A stretch of DNA of 14,387 bases, taken from NCBI GenBank assembly GCA_903927495.1, contig CAIYNH010000537.1, positions 1-14,387 of the forward strand, written 5' to 3'. The notes beneath the pieces are model-generated. The model saw nothing but the letters and a program-made list of their open reading frames with translations. It did not search any database and was not told the origin of the DNA. Position numbers and translations under genes: made by a program. Source of the stretch: an uncultured beta proteobacterium. GTDB lineage: Bacteria; Pseudomonadota; Gammaproteobacteria; Burkholderiales; Burkholderiaceae_C. Shown here one piece after another: positions 1 through 7,862 of the stretch; within the stretch, counting starts at the first letter, position 1; every line of letters begins with the position of its first letter.

Positions 1-86
1 CAATTGGGAAAAAATACCTGCTCCGGTGATGCAGGTGCGCGAAGCAGGGATAATCTGCGTTTTTACCAATCCACAGGAGTCCCCAC

Positions 87-254
87 ATGGCCAAAGAATT
101 CCGTACTGAAGCAGAGCGTAAAGCCAGCCCACGTCCCGTTGCCCCAAAAGGTGTTTGCTTTACTGCACCGCACGGTCAAAAGCGCAGTTTGGAGCGCGGT
201 GTCGCCACCAATAACAAGAAAAACCCAGGCAAGCGCTGCAAAAAAGGCGGTTGA
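87..254 (+). CDS. Small basic protein of unknown function (55 aa)
   Basis: An ATG-to-TGA reading frame of 55 codons, short enough to be missed by length cut-offs. It is supported by an AGGAG ribosome binding site at 75-79, seven bases before the ATG, and by a strong intrinsic terminator 25 bases after the stop. The product starts MAKEFRTEAERKAS and ends NKKNPGKRCKKGG. It is very rich in Lys and Arg, has two Cys (residues 24 and 51 or so), and shows no signal peptide or membrane segment. A basic tail of this kind suggests contact with nucleic acid or ribosome, but that is inference only; I do not recognise the family. It is convergent with the dehydrogenase gene at 342-1850. A longer overlapping frame at 4-336 has no ribosome binding site and reads through the terminator, so this shorter frame is preferred. 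Confidence 0.66.
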   Translation: MAKEFRTEAERKASPRPVAPKGVCFTAPHGQKRSLERGVATNNKKNPGKRCKKGG

Positions 255-278
255 TTGCGGCTTGGCGCGGTGCCATGC

Positions 279-305
279 AAAGCGGCCCTTTCGGGCCGCT
301 TTTTT
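279..305 (+). terminator. Rho-independent terminator after the small basic protein gene
   Basis: A perfect stem, AGCGGCCC at 281-288 and GGGCCGCT at 293-300, has a TTTC tetraloop. The stem extends by two A-T pairs outward and runs into an uninterrupted run of six T (300-305). It follows the small basic protein gene on the plus strand. Confidence 0.9.
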
Positions 306-309
306 ATTG

Positions 310-330
310 ATGCGCCCAGCATGGGCGCAT
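310..330. terminator. Second hairpin between convergent genes
   Basis: A perfect 9-bp stem, ATGCGCCCA at 310-318 and TGGGCGCAT at 322-330, with a 3-base loop. It lies between the terminator of the small gene and the stop codon of the leftward dehydrogenase gene (344). There is no clean T run on either side, so it may only assist termination or protect the 3' end of the leftward mRNA. Confidence 0.45.
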
Positions 331-341
331 TCTTGAAATGC

Positions 342-1850
342 CTACCGGCTACTCGGAAAACTGAACACAGCCCCTTCCCGAACCCCGGCTGATGGCCAGC
401 GCTGGGTAATTGTCTTGCGCTTGGTATAAAAGCGCATGGCATCCGGGCCATAGGCGTGCAAATCACCGAACAGACTGCGTTTCCAGCCACCAAAGGAGTG
501 GTAAGCCACGGGCACCGGCAGTGGCACGTTGACCCCCACCATGCCAACCTGAATGTTGTCGCTAAAGTAGCGCGCTGCTTCACCATCGCGGGTGAAAATG
601 CAGGTGCCATTGCCGTACTCATGCGCGTCGATCAGGTCCATGGCCTCTTGCAGCGTCTTGACGCGCACCACGCCCAGCACCGGTCCAAAGATTTCTTCCT
701 GGTAAATCACCATGCCCGGTTTGACGTTGTCAAACAGGCAGGCACCCAAAAAGTACCCTGCTTCATGGCCCGGCACACTCACGCCACGACCATCGACGAC
801 CAATGTGGCACCTTCTTTAACCCCTTGATCAACATAGCCTTTGACCTTCTCGAAGTGCGGCTTGGTCACCAGTGGGCCCATATCGCAAGTGGCGTTGGTG
901 CCAGGGCCGACCTGCATCTTGGCAATCTCAACCTGCAAACCTGCAACCACAGCATCAGCAGTGGCATCGCCAACCGCCACCACCAGCGGTATCGCCATGC
1001 AACGCTCGCCACATGAGCCATAAGCAGCGCCCATCAAAGCGCTGACGGCATTCGCAATGTCGGCATCAGGCATCACCACGGCGTGGTTCTTGGCACCGCC
1101 CAAAGCCTGCACACGCTTGCCCTGACTGCATCCGGTGCTATAGATATATTCAGCAATCGGGGTTGATCCAACAAAACTGATGGCTTTCACACGCGGGTCA
1201 GTGAGCAGTGTGTCAACTGCTTCCTTGTCGCCATGCACGACATTGAGCACGCCAGGTGGCAGCCCGGCTTGCTGCGCCAGTTGCGCCACCAGCAGGGTGC
1301 TGGATGGGTCCCGCTCGGACGGCTTGAGGACAAAAGTATTGCCACAAGCCACTGCCATCGGCCACATCCACAGCGGCACCATCACGGGAAAGTTGAACGG
1401 GGTAATGCCGGCCGTCACCCCCAGGGCCTGGAACTCGCTCCAGGAGTCAATCCCCGGGCCGACGTTTTTGCAGTGCTCACCCTTGAGAAGTTCTGGGGCA
1501 TATGAGGCGTATTCGACGTTTTCAATGCCGCGCTGTAACTCGCCCATGGAGTCCGACAGCACTTTGCCATGCTCGGCGGTGACAAGTGCGCAAATGGCTT
1601 CGGCGTTGGCTTCGAGCAAAACTTTCAGGTTACTCATGACCCGGGCGCGCTTGAGTGGTGGCGTGTTGCGCCAGGCCGGGAATGCGAGTTGGGCGCTGGC
1701 GATTGCCTGTTCTACAGTGAGTTTGTCTGCCAGTAGCACGCGCTTTTCAGCTTGCCCGGTCGCGGGGTTAAAAACATCGGCGCTGCGACTGCCGCCTGCA
1801 ATCAGTTGGCCGTCGATCAGGTGTTGGATTTGAGGAAGAGTTGATGGCAT
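342..1850 (-). CDS. mmsA: CoA-acylating (methyl)malonate-semialdehyde dehydrogenase
   Basis: Aldehyde dehydrogenase superfamily protein of 502 aa, the usual MmsA length. The family converts malonate or methylmalonate semialdehyde with CoA and NAD+ to acetyl- or propionyl-CoA, CO2 and NADH in the cytoplasm. Visible motifs are ITPFNFP (149-155, oxyanion Asn153), KPSERDP (176-182), FVGSTPIA (226-233), QALGGAKNH (248-256), GERCM with catalytic Cys284, and EEIFGPV (384-390). The general-base Glu of hydrolytic aldehyde dehydrogenases (ELGG) is Ala249 here, as expected for a CoA-dependent member. It is the second gene of a leftward pair, 78 bp after the aminotransferase gene. Next to a beta-alanine aminotransferase its likely substrate is malonate semialdehyde, making it equivalent to BauC of Pseudomonas. 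A methylmalonate-semialdehyde (valine or inositol) role cannot be excluded from sequence. Confidence 0.93.
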   Translation of the reverse strand: MPSTLPQIQHLIDGQLIAGGSRSADVFNPATGQAEKRVLLADKLTVEQAIASAQLAFPAWRNTPPLKRARVMSNLKVLLEANAEAICALVTAEHGKVLSDSMGELQRGIENVEYASYAPELLKGEHCKNVGPGIDSWSEFQALGVTAGITPFNFPVMVPLWMWPMAVACGNTFVLKPSERDPSSTLLVAQLAQQAGLPPGVLNVVHGDKEAVDTLLTDPRVKAISFVGSTPIAEYIYSTGCSQGKRVQALGGAKNHAVVMPDADIANAVSALMGAAYGSCGERCMAIPLVVAVGDATADAVVAGLQVEIAKMQVGPGTNATCDMGPLVTKPHFEKVKGYVDQGVKEGATLVVDGRGVSVPGHEAGYFLGACLFDNVKPGMVIYQEEIFGPVLGVVRVKTLQEAMDLIDAHEYGNGTCIFTRDGEAARYFSDNIQVGMVGVNVPLPVPVAYHSFGGWKRSLFGDLHAYGPDAMRFYTKRKTITQRWPSAGVREGAVFSFPSSR

Positions 1851-1887
1851 AGTTGACCTGAAAGTTAGAGGTAAAAGTGACTCAATA

Positions 1888-1914
1888 GCTTATCCATAAA
1901 GCATGAGTAGCTAT
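1888..1914. repeat. Degenerate intergenic repeat, copy 1
   Basis: Lies in the 78-bp gap between the aminotransferase and dehydrogenase genes. Its core is GCTT-N7-AAGC, which can form a small stem, followed by a GCTAT tail. Ungapped alignment with 4328-4354 gives 20 identities in 27 positions, in the same orientation. It resembles, from memory, short AGC-rich stem-loop repeats scattered between genes in Comamonadaceae genomes; this could not be checked. Confidence 0.45.
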
Positions 1915-1928
1915 AAATAGTAAAGCAA

Positions 1929-3272
1929 TTAAAGGGTCGCATTCAGGCTTTCACCCAATGCGTCGAGCAGGCTGTCAATCTGCGCCGGGGTGCTGATAAA
2001 GGGGGGAGCCAACTGAATGGTATCGCCACCGTAGCGCACGTAAAACCCTTTTTTCAGCATTGCCATGGCAATCTCGTAGGGTCGTTTGGCCGGCTCACCT
2101 GGCAAGGCATCGATGCTGAAGCCAGCGGCCAGTCCAAAGTTGCGAATATCGGCGACGTGCTTGACACCCTTCAGGCTGTGCACTGCATTCTCAAAATACG
2201 GTGCCAGCGCCTTCACGCGGTCGACCATGTTCTCGTGCACCAAAATATCCAGAGTGGCCAAACCCACTGCGCAGGCCACGGGGTGCGCCGAATAGGTGTA
2301 ACCGTGGGCAAATTCGAGCAGGTAGTCGGGCCCACCTGCGGCCATAAAGGTATCGTAAATGTCTTTTTTGACCAGTACCGCACCGAGCGGTTGGGCCCCG
2401 TTGGTGATTTGTTTGGCGACGTTCATGATGTCGGGAGTTACACCAAAGGCTTCGGCACCGGTATAGGCACCGGCCCGGCCGAAACCGGTGATGACTTCAT
2501 CAAAAATCAGCAGGATATTGTTCTCGGTACAAATTTTGCGCAGTCGTTGCAGGTACCCTTTTGGTGGAATCACCACGCCAGACGAGCCCGAGAACGGCTC
2601 AACAATGACCGCAGCGATATTCGACGCATCGTGCAGAGCAATCAGTTTCAGCAGGTCGTCGGCCAACTCGGCGCCCTGCTCAGGCATCCCCCGGCAAAAC
2701 GACCCGGCGGGCGGCTGGGTGTGTGGCAAGTGATCGGCAGCAATGCCTTGCCCAAAGGCCTTACGGTTGCCGCCAATGCCACCCACTGAGATTCCCCCAA
2801 AGTTGACCCCGTGGTAGCCCTTCTCACGCCCGATCAGCAGGCTTTTGCTGGCCTGGCCCCGGGTGCGCCAGTAGGCGCGGGCGATCTTCAGCGAGGTGTC
2901 GGCGGCCTCAGAACCGGAGCCGGTAAAAAACACGTAGTCAAGCCCCTCAGGAGTGAGTGCTTTGAGTTGGTTGGCCAAGGCAAACGAGAGCGGGTGGCCG
3001 AACTGAAAGGCCGGTGAATAGTCCAGCGCGGCCAACTGTTTGGCCGCTGCATCCACAATTTCACTGCGTCCGTGGCCCAAACCGCAACACCACAGGCCCG
3101 ACAAACCATCAAATATTTGGTGCCCATCGATGTCGGTGTAGTAGCAGCCTTGGGCGCTGGCCAGCAGGCGTGGGTGCGCTTTGAAGTCGCGGTTGCCGGT
3201 GAATGGCATCCAGTGGGCCTCAAGCCAGGCGGCATCGGTGCGGGGGCGGTCTTGGTTTGCGCTTGGATTCAT
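1929..3272 (-). CDS. bauA: Omega-amino acid (beta-alanine):pyruvate aminotransferase
   Basis: Class III PLP-dependent aminotransferase, 447 aa, the full length for the family. It transfers the amino group of beta-alanine (or other omega-amino acids) to pyruvate, giving malonate semialdehyde and L-alanine. Seen in the sequence: the W-M-P-F-T motif near residues 21-25 typical of the omega-amino acid:pyruvate subgroup, phosphate-binding GSGSEA (118-123), FDEVITGFGR (257-266) with PLP-pyridine Asp258, and Lys287 in the NVAKQITNG motif as the Schiff-base lysine. It is first of a leftward pair with the semialdehyde dehydrogenase and is divergent from a LysR-type regulator. This matches the known bauR-bauA-bauC layout of Pseudomonas aeruginosa, though no bauB or permease gene is present here. 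The ribosome binding site before the start is weak (AAGAAA region). Substrate choice is inferred from motif and neighbours; diamines such as putrescine are possible alternates. Confidence 0.92.
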   Translation of the reverse strand: MNPSANQDRPRTDAAWLEAHWMPFTGNRDFKAHPRLLASAQGCYYTDIDGHQIFDGLSGLWCCGLGHGRSEIVDAAAKQLAALDYSPAFQFGHPLSFALANQLKALTPEGLDYVFFTGSGSEAADTSLKIARAYWRTRGQASKSLLIGREKGYHGVNFGGISVGGIGGNRKAFGQGIAADHLPHTQPPAGSFCRGMPEQGAELADDLLKLIALHDASNIAAVIVEPFSGSSGVVIPPKGYLQRLRKICTENNILLIFDEVITGFGRAGAYTGAEAFGVTPDIMNVAKQITNGAQPLGAVLVKKDIYDTFMAAGGPDYLLEFAHGYTYSAHPVACAVGLATLDILVHENMVDRVKALAPYFENAVHSLKGVKHVADIRNFGLAAGFSIDALPGEPAKRPYEIAMAMLKKGFYVRYGGDTIQLAPPFISTPAQIDSLLDALGESLNATL

Positions 3273-3295
3273 GGGAAAGTTTCTTTGGTGAAAGC

Positions 3296-3356
3296 TGGCA
3301 ATTGTGATGGGGTCTGTTACTCTTATAAATGTTTACCTATCAAACTTTAGTTGCCA
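3296..3356. promoter_or_regulatory. Divergent control region of bauA-like and LysR-type genes
   Basis: The 88-bp gap between the divergent starts holds a plausible rightward promoter: TTGTGA (3302-3307), 16 bases, TATAAA (3324-3329), predicted start near 3336, 25 bases before the regulator ATG. Two nested inverted pairs flank it: AAAGTTT (3276-3282) with AAACTTT (3342-3348), and TGGCAA (3296-3301) with TTGCCA (3351-3356). LysR-type regulators usually bind such dyads in divergent gaps, so these are operator candidates. I could not pick a convincing leftward promoter. Confidence 0.5.
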
Positions 3357-3360
3357 ATCC

Positions 3361-4314
3361 ATGCAAGTAAAAACCCATGCCGCCTTAGGCCAGTTGAGTG
3401 ATATGGACATCCGCCTGCTGCGGGTGTTTAAAAGTGTGGTTGAGTGCGGCGGTATGGCGGCGGCCGAACTCGATCTCAACATTGGCACCTCGACGGTCAG
3501 CCGCCACATTAAAGACCTTGAAACTCGGCTCGGTCTGACACTGTGCCGTCGTGGTCGCGCCGGTTTTGCCATGACGGCCGAGGGCCAGCAGATTTACACC
3601 GAAACGCTACGCCTGCTCTCAGGCGTGGATGCGTTTCGCAGCCGCGTCGATGAGATTCACCAGCGCATGGGCGGGGAACTGCACGTTGCCGTATTTGACA
3701 AAACCGCCAGCAATCCGGCCGCTCACTTAAGCGCGGCCATTGCGTTATTTGTAGTCCAGGCACCCGATGTGAGCTTGCATCTGCATGTCGCCCCCTTGAA
3801 TGCGATCGAGCGTGGCGTGCTCGATGGGCAGTTTCAGGTCGGCATCATTCCTGGGCATCGCAGTTCCGATGCGTTGGCTTACGACGAACTGTTTACCGAG
3901 ACCATGTTTTTATTCTGCGGTGCAGCACACCCGCTGTTCGCTGCTAACCCAAGTCAGGAGCCCGTTGATTGGGCAGCGCTGCGTGCCTATGCCTTTGCCG
4001 GGCTGGGTTACCACTCTCCCAACATGGAGTTGGCCCAACAAGTGCGACTGCCCCGAGCGGCTACCGGTTTTGACCAGGAGTCGATTGCCACGCTGATTCT
4101 GTCGGGAAAATTCCTTGGTTTTTTACCAGACCATTACGCTGAGAGTTTTGTGCGCCAGGGTTTGATGCGCGCGCTGCGATCGCTGCTGTTTCGTTATCGT
4201 TGCAGCTTTTTTAGCATCGTGCGTGGTGCACCCCAGGCGGCTCGGGTAACACGCGCTTTTCAGGCATGTCTGCGGCAAGCACATCACCAGACACCTCTCG
4301 AATCCTTGCTATAA
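3361..4314 (+). CDS. bauR: LysR-type regulator of beta-alanine catabolism (BauR-like)
   Basis: LysR-family transcription factor of 317 aa from this start. Residues 15-75 form the winged helix-turn-helix: MDIRLLRVFKSVVECGG, then AAELDLNIGTSTVSRHIKDL, then TLCRRGRAGFAMTAEG. Residues from about 100 to 300 make up the periplasmic-binding-protein-like effector domain. ATG 3361 is chosen over the frame-open ATG at 3304 because a promoter (-10 at 3324) lies between them. ATG 3403 (MDIRLL) is another possible start, but related regulators often carry a short N-terminal extension like the one seen here. The gene is divergent from the aminotransferase and dehydrogenase pair, the typical arrangement for an activator of its neighbours. 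In P. aeruginosa the bau operon is activated in response to beta-alanine. The symbol rests on context plus family, not on a direct match. Confidence 0.8.
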   Translation: MQVKTHAALGQLSDMDIRLLRVFKSVVECGGMAAAELDLNIGTSTVSRHIKDLETRLGLTLCRRGRAGFAMTAEGQQIYTETLRLLSGVDAFRSRVDEIHQRMGGELHVAVFDKTASNPAAHLSAAIALFVVQAPDVSLHLHVAPLNAIERGVLDGQFQVGIIPGHRSSDALAYDELFTETMFLFCGAAHPLFAANPSQEPVDWAALRAYAFAGLGYHSPNMELAQQVRLPRAATGFDQESIATLILSGKFLGFLPDHYAESFVRQGLMRALRSLLFRYRCSFFSIVRGAPQAARVTRAFQACLRQAHHQTPLESLL

Positions 4315-4327
4315 AAGTGCTTGCATT

Positions 4328-4354
4328 GCTTGATCATAAAGCACAAGATGCTAT
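4328..4354. repeat. Degenerate intergenic repeat, copy 2
   Basis: Begins 14 bases after the stop codon of the LysR-type gene. It holds TGCTT (4327-4331) and AAGCA (4339-4343) separated by seven bases, then a GCTAT tail, and matches copy 1 (1888-1914) at 20 of 27 positions without gaps. A wider pairing, GTGCTT (4317-4322) with AAGCAC (4339-4344), is also possible. No T run follows, so a classical terminator is unlikely. Confidence 0.45.
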
Positions 4355-4406
4355 CTAAATTGAAGCAATTTGACTACCTGGAATTAACTTTTTCGGATGC
4401 GCCACG

Positions 4407-4460
4407 AGGGGAATTGAATGCGTAGAATCCCCTGATAGGCCTGGTTAAATTACCGGGCTT
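4407..4460 (+). promoter_or_regulatory. Two consecutive hairpins in the leader of the GGDEF-EAL gene
   Basis: First hairpin: AGGGGA (4407-4412) pairs with TCCCCT (4428-4433). Second: AGGCCTGGT (4437-4445) pairs with ACCGGGCTT (4452-4460) over nine positions, counting two G-U pairs, with a 6-base loop. The second ends 11 bases before the GGAG ribosome binding site (4472-4475). They may shape translation or mRNA stability. No c-di-GMP riboswitch core is visible. Confidence 0.35.
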
Positions 4461-4483
4461 GATTACTTTCTGGAGTAACAATT

Positions 4484-7400
4484 TTGCGATTTTCCGCAAA
4501 TGAAAAGACCGTTCCACGACTGCACCTGATTGGCACTTTGGCTATCGTCATGCTATTGACCCTAACCTTGGGTGCTTTCTTTTCCTGGCGCAGTCAGGCC
4601 GATTACCGGGCTTCACTCGAGCGCATGCAACAAGCCAGCGTTGCCCAACAAAAAGCGCGCCTCACATCCGAGATGGATTCGGCCATGAGTTATCTTGAAT
4701 TCACCCGCGCCCGCACGCAAGAAGTGCTGCGCAAAAGCCTGCGCGAACAGGTCGATACTGCGATGCAGATCGTGCAGGCCATTTACGCCCGGGAGATGCC
4801 GCGCAAGGGCAGCGAAGAAGTCAAGCGGCAAATCATCGAAGCGCTACGACCGGTGCGGTTTTATGACGGGCGCGGTTATTACTTTATCGACGACATGGCA
4901 GGCAAGTTCATTTTGCTGCCAACCGCCCCCCAGTTCGAAGGAAAGACCCTCCTTGATAACAAGGACGATCAGGGTCACCTGATCATGCGCGGACTGATTG
5001 GTGCCGCTCGTATGCCTGCGGGCGAAGGTTATGACCGTTACCGCTGGTACACCCCTGACAATCCCAAACTGATGTCCGACAAACTGGCTTACGTCCGTTA
5101 TTTCGCGCCCTTCGACTGGCTGATTGGCACCGGGGACTACACCTACAAGTGGGAGCAGTTGCAAAAGCAGGAGGTGATTTCACGCTTACGTGGCCTGCGT
5201 TTTGGAGAAAGTGGTCATTTCAGCCTGATTGACCGTGAAGGGCGCATGCTGCTGACTCCTGACAACCCTGCACTGGAAGGTCAGCACTTCAAGACCATGC
5301 CGGCTTTGGAGCGTGCCGGCGTTGAGCAGCTTGTTTTAATCGCCCAGCAGGGCGGGGGCATGACCCGCTACTCTTGGACCAATCCAAAAACCGGAGCGGA
5401 AATATCTACAACTGCACTGGTGCGCACTGCCGAACCCTGGGGCTGGATTTTGGTGGCTTCGATGCAGGACGATGAACTGCAAGCCTCCTTGCAAATCGAA
5501 CTAACCCAGCATGAAGCTGGCGGTCAGCAGCGCCTGCTCAATTTGGCACTGGTGCTGGCAGTGGCCTTATTAGTGGGGCTAGGCGCGTCCCTGGTATTTG
5601 CGCGCTGGTCTGGCACATTGTTTCTGCGCTATCACAAAGACATCGAGTCGCACGGCGTAGCGCTGGCTCAAAGTGAGGCGCTGTTTCGGGCAGTTTTTGA
5701 GAACGCCGCTGTAGGTATTTGCCAGGTCTCACCGAGCGGCAATTTTCTGCAGGTCAATCAGGAGTTTTGTCGAATCATTGGCTACGCCAGTGCTGAAATT
5801 TTGTCCCCCGGTTTCACTTTGCAAAAAATCACTTTACCCGAAGATTTGGCCCCCGACCTAGCTCAGGTCAACAAGTTGCTGGCCGTCGAGCACCAGCCCT
5901 ACAACATGGAAAGGCGGTATCTGCGCCAGGACGGCAGTGTCGTCTGGGTCAATCTGGCGGTGCAATTGGTGTGCAATGAAGCCAATGAACCGCTTTATTT
6001 CATCTCTGCCGTGCATGACATTACCGCCAGCAGGCAGGCACAAGACGATACCAAACTGTCCGCCAGCGTCTTTACCCATGCGCGTGAAGGCATCATGATC
6101 ACCGAGGTGGATGGCACCATCATCAACGTCAACGACTCTTTTACCCGTATCACAGGCTACAGCCGCGCCGAGGTTTTGGGCCAGAACCCGCGCCTGCTCA
6201 AGTCGGGGCATCAGGATACAGCCTATTACGAAGCCATGTGGCGCAGCATTAAAGACAATGGCCACTGGTACGGTGAAGTCTGGAATCGCAAAAAAAATGG
6301 CGAGGTCTATGCCGAGATGCAAACCATCAGCGCAGTGCGAGATTCGCAAGGTATCACCCGCCACTATGTGTCGCTGTTTTCCGACATCACGGCCCTCAAG
6401 GAACACGAAAATCAGCTCGAGCGCATTGCCCATTTTGACGCACTGACCAATCTCCCCAACCGGGTGTTGCTGGCAGACCGGCTGAATCAGGCCATGCTGC
6501 AGGCTCAGCGGCGTGGCCAATTGCTGGCTGTGGCCTACCTTGATCTGGACGGTTTCAAGGGCATCAACGATAGCTACGGGCACGACGCGGGTGACCGGGT
6601 GCTGATGGAATTGGCAAAGCGCATGAAAACCGCCCTGCGCGAGGGCGACACCCTGGCACGGATCGGCGGGGACGAGTTTGTAGCGGTGCTGGTTGACTTG
6701 CCTGACAGCACCGCCTGCATGCCGTTGCTGAACCGTTTGCTGGTGGCTGCAGCAGAGCCATTTGAGTTAGATGCGCTGCATCTGCGTGTGTCGGCCAGCC
6801 TGGGGGTCACATTTTTCCCGCAGCCAGACAGCATTGACGCAGAACAATTGCAACGTCAGGCCGACCAGGCCATGTACCAGGCTAAGCTTTCGGGCAAGAA
6901 CCGCTACCACGTGTTTGACGCAGAGCAAGATCGCAGCCTGCGTGGACACCATGAAAGCCTGGAGCACATCCGGCATGCCTTGGAGGCGGACGAGTTAGTG
7001 CTGTATTACCAGCCCAAGGTCAACATGCGCACTGGCCAGGTGATTGGGGCTGAGGCGCTGATTCGTTGGCAGCATCCCGAACAGGGTTTGCTGGCACCGG
7101 GCTTGTTTCTGCCGGTGATTGAAAATCATCCACTGGCCGTCGCAGTCGGGGAATGGGTGCTGCACACCGCTCTGCAACAAATTGAGCGCTGGTCTGCTGA
7201 TGGGCTGACCCTGCCAATCAGCGTGAATATTGGCGCACGCCAATTGCAGGCGCGTGATTTTGTCGCCCGACTGCAAGCCATTTTGGCCGCACACCCCAAC
7301 GTCAGTCCGGAGCGCCTGGAACTCGAAGTGTTGGAGACCAGCGCCCTGGAAGACATCGCCGGGGTCTCACAAGTCATTGAGTCTTGCCGAAAAATGGGCG

Positions 7401-7735
7401 TGATGTTTGCTCTGGATGATTTTGGCACCGGCTACTCTTCACTCACCTACCTCAAACGCCTGCCGGTGGCGCTGCTGAAAATTGACCAGAGCTTTGTGCG
7501 CGACATGCTCGATGATGCCGATGATCTGGCGATCCTGAAAGGCGTCATCGGACTGGCCAATGCCTTCAAGCGCCAGGTAATTGCCGAAGGGGTCGAGACC
7601 GTTGCACATGGCACCGCCTTGTTGCAGCTGGGGTGTGAACTGGCACAGGGTTATGGCGTGGCGCGACCCATGCCTGCGACGGAGATGCCGGCCTGGGTCG
7701 CAGCTTGGCGAATCGATCCAGCATGGCTCGGCTAG
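4484..7735 (+). CDS. Membrane c-di-GMP enzyme: dCache-PAS-PAS-GGDEF-EAL
   Basis: 1083 aa, read from a TTG start with GGAG eight bases upstream; the first in-frame ATG would fall inside the first membrane helix. Order: membrane segment 16-33; extracytoplasmic region 37-350 with two Cache-like lobes (around 126-225 and 236-330); membrane segment 351-373; PAS 395-515; PAS 524-638; GGDEF 645-812; EAL 820-1075. The cyclase site GGDEF (728-732) is intact and is preceded by a product-inhibition RxxD site (Arg719, Asp722). The phosphodiesterase side keeps EAL (857-859), Asn915, Glu948, DDFGTGYSS (978-986), Lys999 and EGVET (1035-1039). Both activities therefore look possible; which one dominates cannot be told. 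The outside Cache pair suggests a small-molecule ligand, and the PAS pair a second cytoplasmic input. It stands alone, with gaps of about 170 and 280 bases on either side. Confidence 0.95.
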   Translation: MRFSANEKTVPRLHLIGTLAIVMLLTLTLGAFFSWRSQADYRASLERMQQASVAQQKARLTSEMDSAMSYLEFTRARTQEVLRKSLREQVDTAMQIVQAIYAREMPRKGSEEVKRQIIEALRPVRFYDGRGYYFIDDMAGKFILLPTAPQFEGKTLLDNKDDQGHLIMRGLIGAARMPAGEGYDRYRWYTPDNPKLMSDKLAYVRYFAPFDWLIGTGDYTYKWEQLQKQEVISRLRGLRFGESGHFSLIDREGRMLLTPDNPALEGQHFKTMPALERAGVEQLVLIAQQGGGMTRYSWTNPKTGAEISTTALVRTAEPWGWILVASMQDDELQASLQIELTQHEAGGQQRLLNLALVLAVALLVGLGASLVFARWSGTLFLRYHKDIESHGVALAQSEALFRAVFENAAVGICQVSPSGNFLQVNQEFCRIIGYASAEILSPGFTLQKITLPEDLAPDLAQVNKLLAVEHQPYNMERRYLRQDGSVVWVNLAVQLVCNEANEPLYFISAVHDITASRQAQDDTKLSASVFTHAREGIMITEVDGTIINVNDSFTRITGYSRAEVLGQNPRLLKSGHQDTAYYEAMWRSIKDNGHWYGEVWNRKKNGEVYAEMQTISAVRDSQGITRHYVSLFSDITALKEHENQLERIAHFDALTNLPNRVLLADRLNQAMLQAQRRGQLLAVAYLDLDGFKGINDSYGHDAGDRVLMELAKRMKTALREGDTLARIGGDEFVAVLVDLPDSTACMPLLNRLLVAAAEPFELDALHLRVSASLGVTFFPQPDSIDAEQLQRQADQAMYQAKLSGKNRYHVFDAEQDRSLRGHHESLEHIRHALEADELVLYYQPKVNMRTGQVIGAEALIRWQHPEQGLLAPGLFLPVIENHPLAVAVGEWVLHTALQQIERWSADGLTLPISVNIGARQLQARDFVARLQAILAAHPNVSPERLELEVLETSALEDIAGVSQVIESCRKMGVMFALDDFGTGYSSLTYLKRLPVALLKIDQSFVRDMLDDADDLAILKGVIGLANAFKRQVIAEGVETVAHGTALLQLGCELAQGYGVARPMPATEMPAWVAAWRIDPAWLG

Positions 7736-7778
7736 TACTTCTGGCGACCGATGAACTCGGCCTCGTGCGAATTTATCA

Positions 7779-7814
7779 CGCTTGATATCGCTCCTTTTTT
7801 ATGAGCGATCAACG
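7779..7814. other. Hairpin with T-rich loop downstream of the GGDEF-EAL gene
   Basis: Arms: CG, TTGAT (7782-7786), CGCTC (7789-7793) against GAGCG (7803-7807), ATCAA (7808-7812), CG (7813-7814), with small bulges on the left arm. The run of six T lies in the loop rather than after the stem, so this is not a standard terminator, though its position 44 bases after the stop suggests a role at the 3' end of the mRNA. Confidence 0.4.
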
Positions 7815-7862
7815 CTAGTCAGACGGGCTATACAGGCAATAAATATTAATAATAATATGCGA

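Noticed and set aside
4..336. 110-codon plus-strand frame over the start of the window
   Set aside because: No ribosome binding site, reads through a strong terminator hairpin, and overlaps the better supported 55-aa frame at 87-254 in another phase.
4370..4394. TTGACT as -35 of a promoter for the c-di-GMP enzyme gene
   Set aside because: No acceptable -10 at 16-18 bases downstream.
4376..4483. c-di-GMP riboswitch upstream of the GGDEF-EAL gene
   Set aside because: None of the conserved GEMM core segments could be seen; only simple hairpins are present.
5858..6583. 241-codon minus-strand frame inside the c-di-GMP enzyme gene
   Set aside because: Lies wholly antisense to conserved PAS and GGDEF coding sequence; an effect of codon bias.
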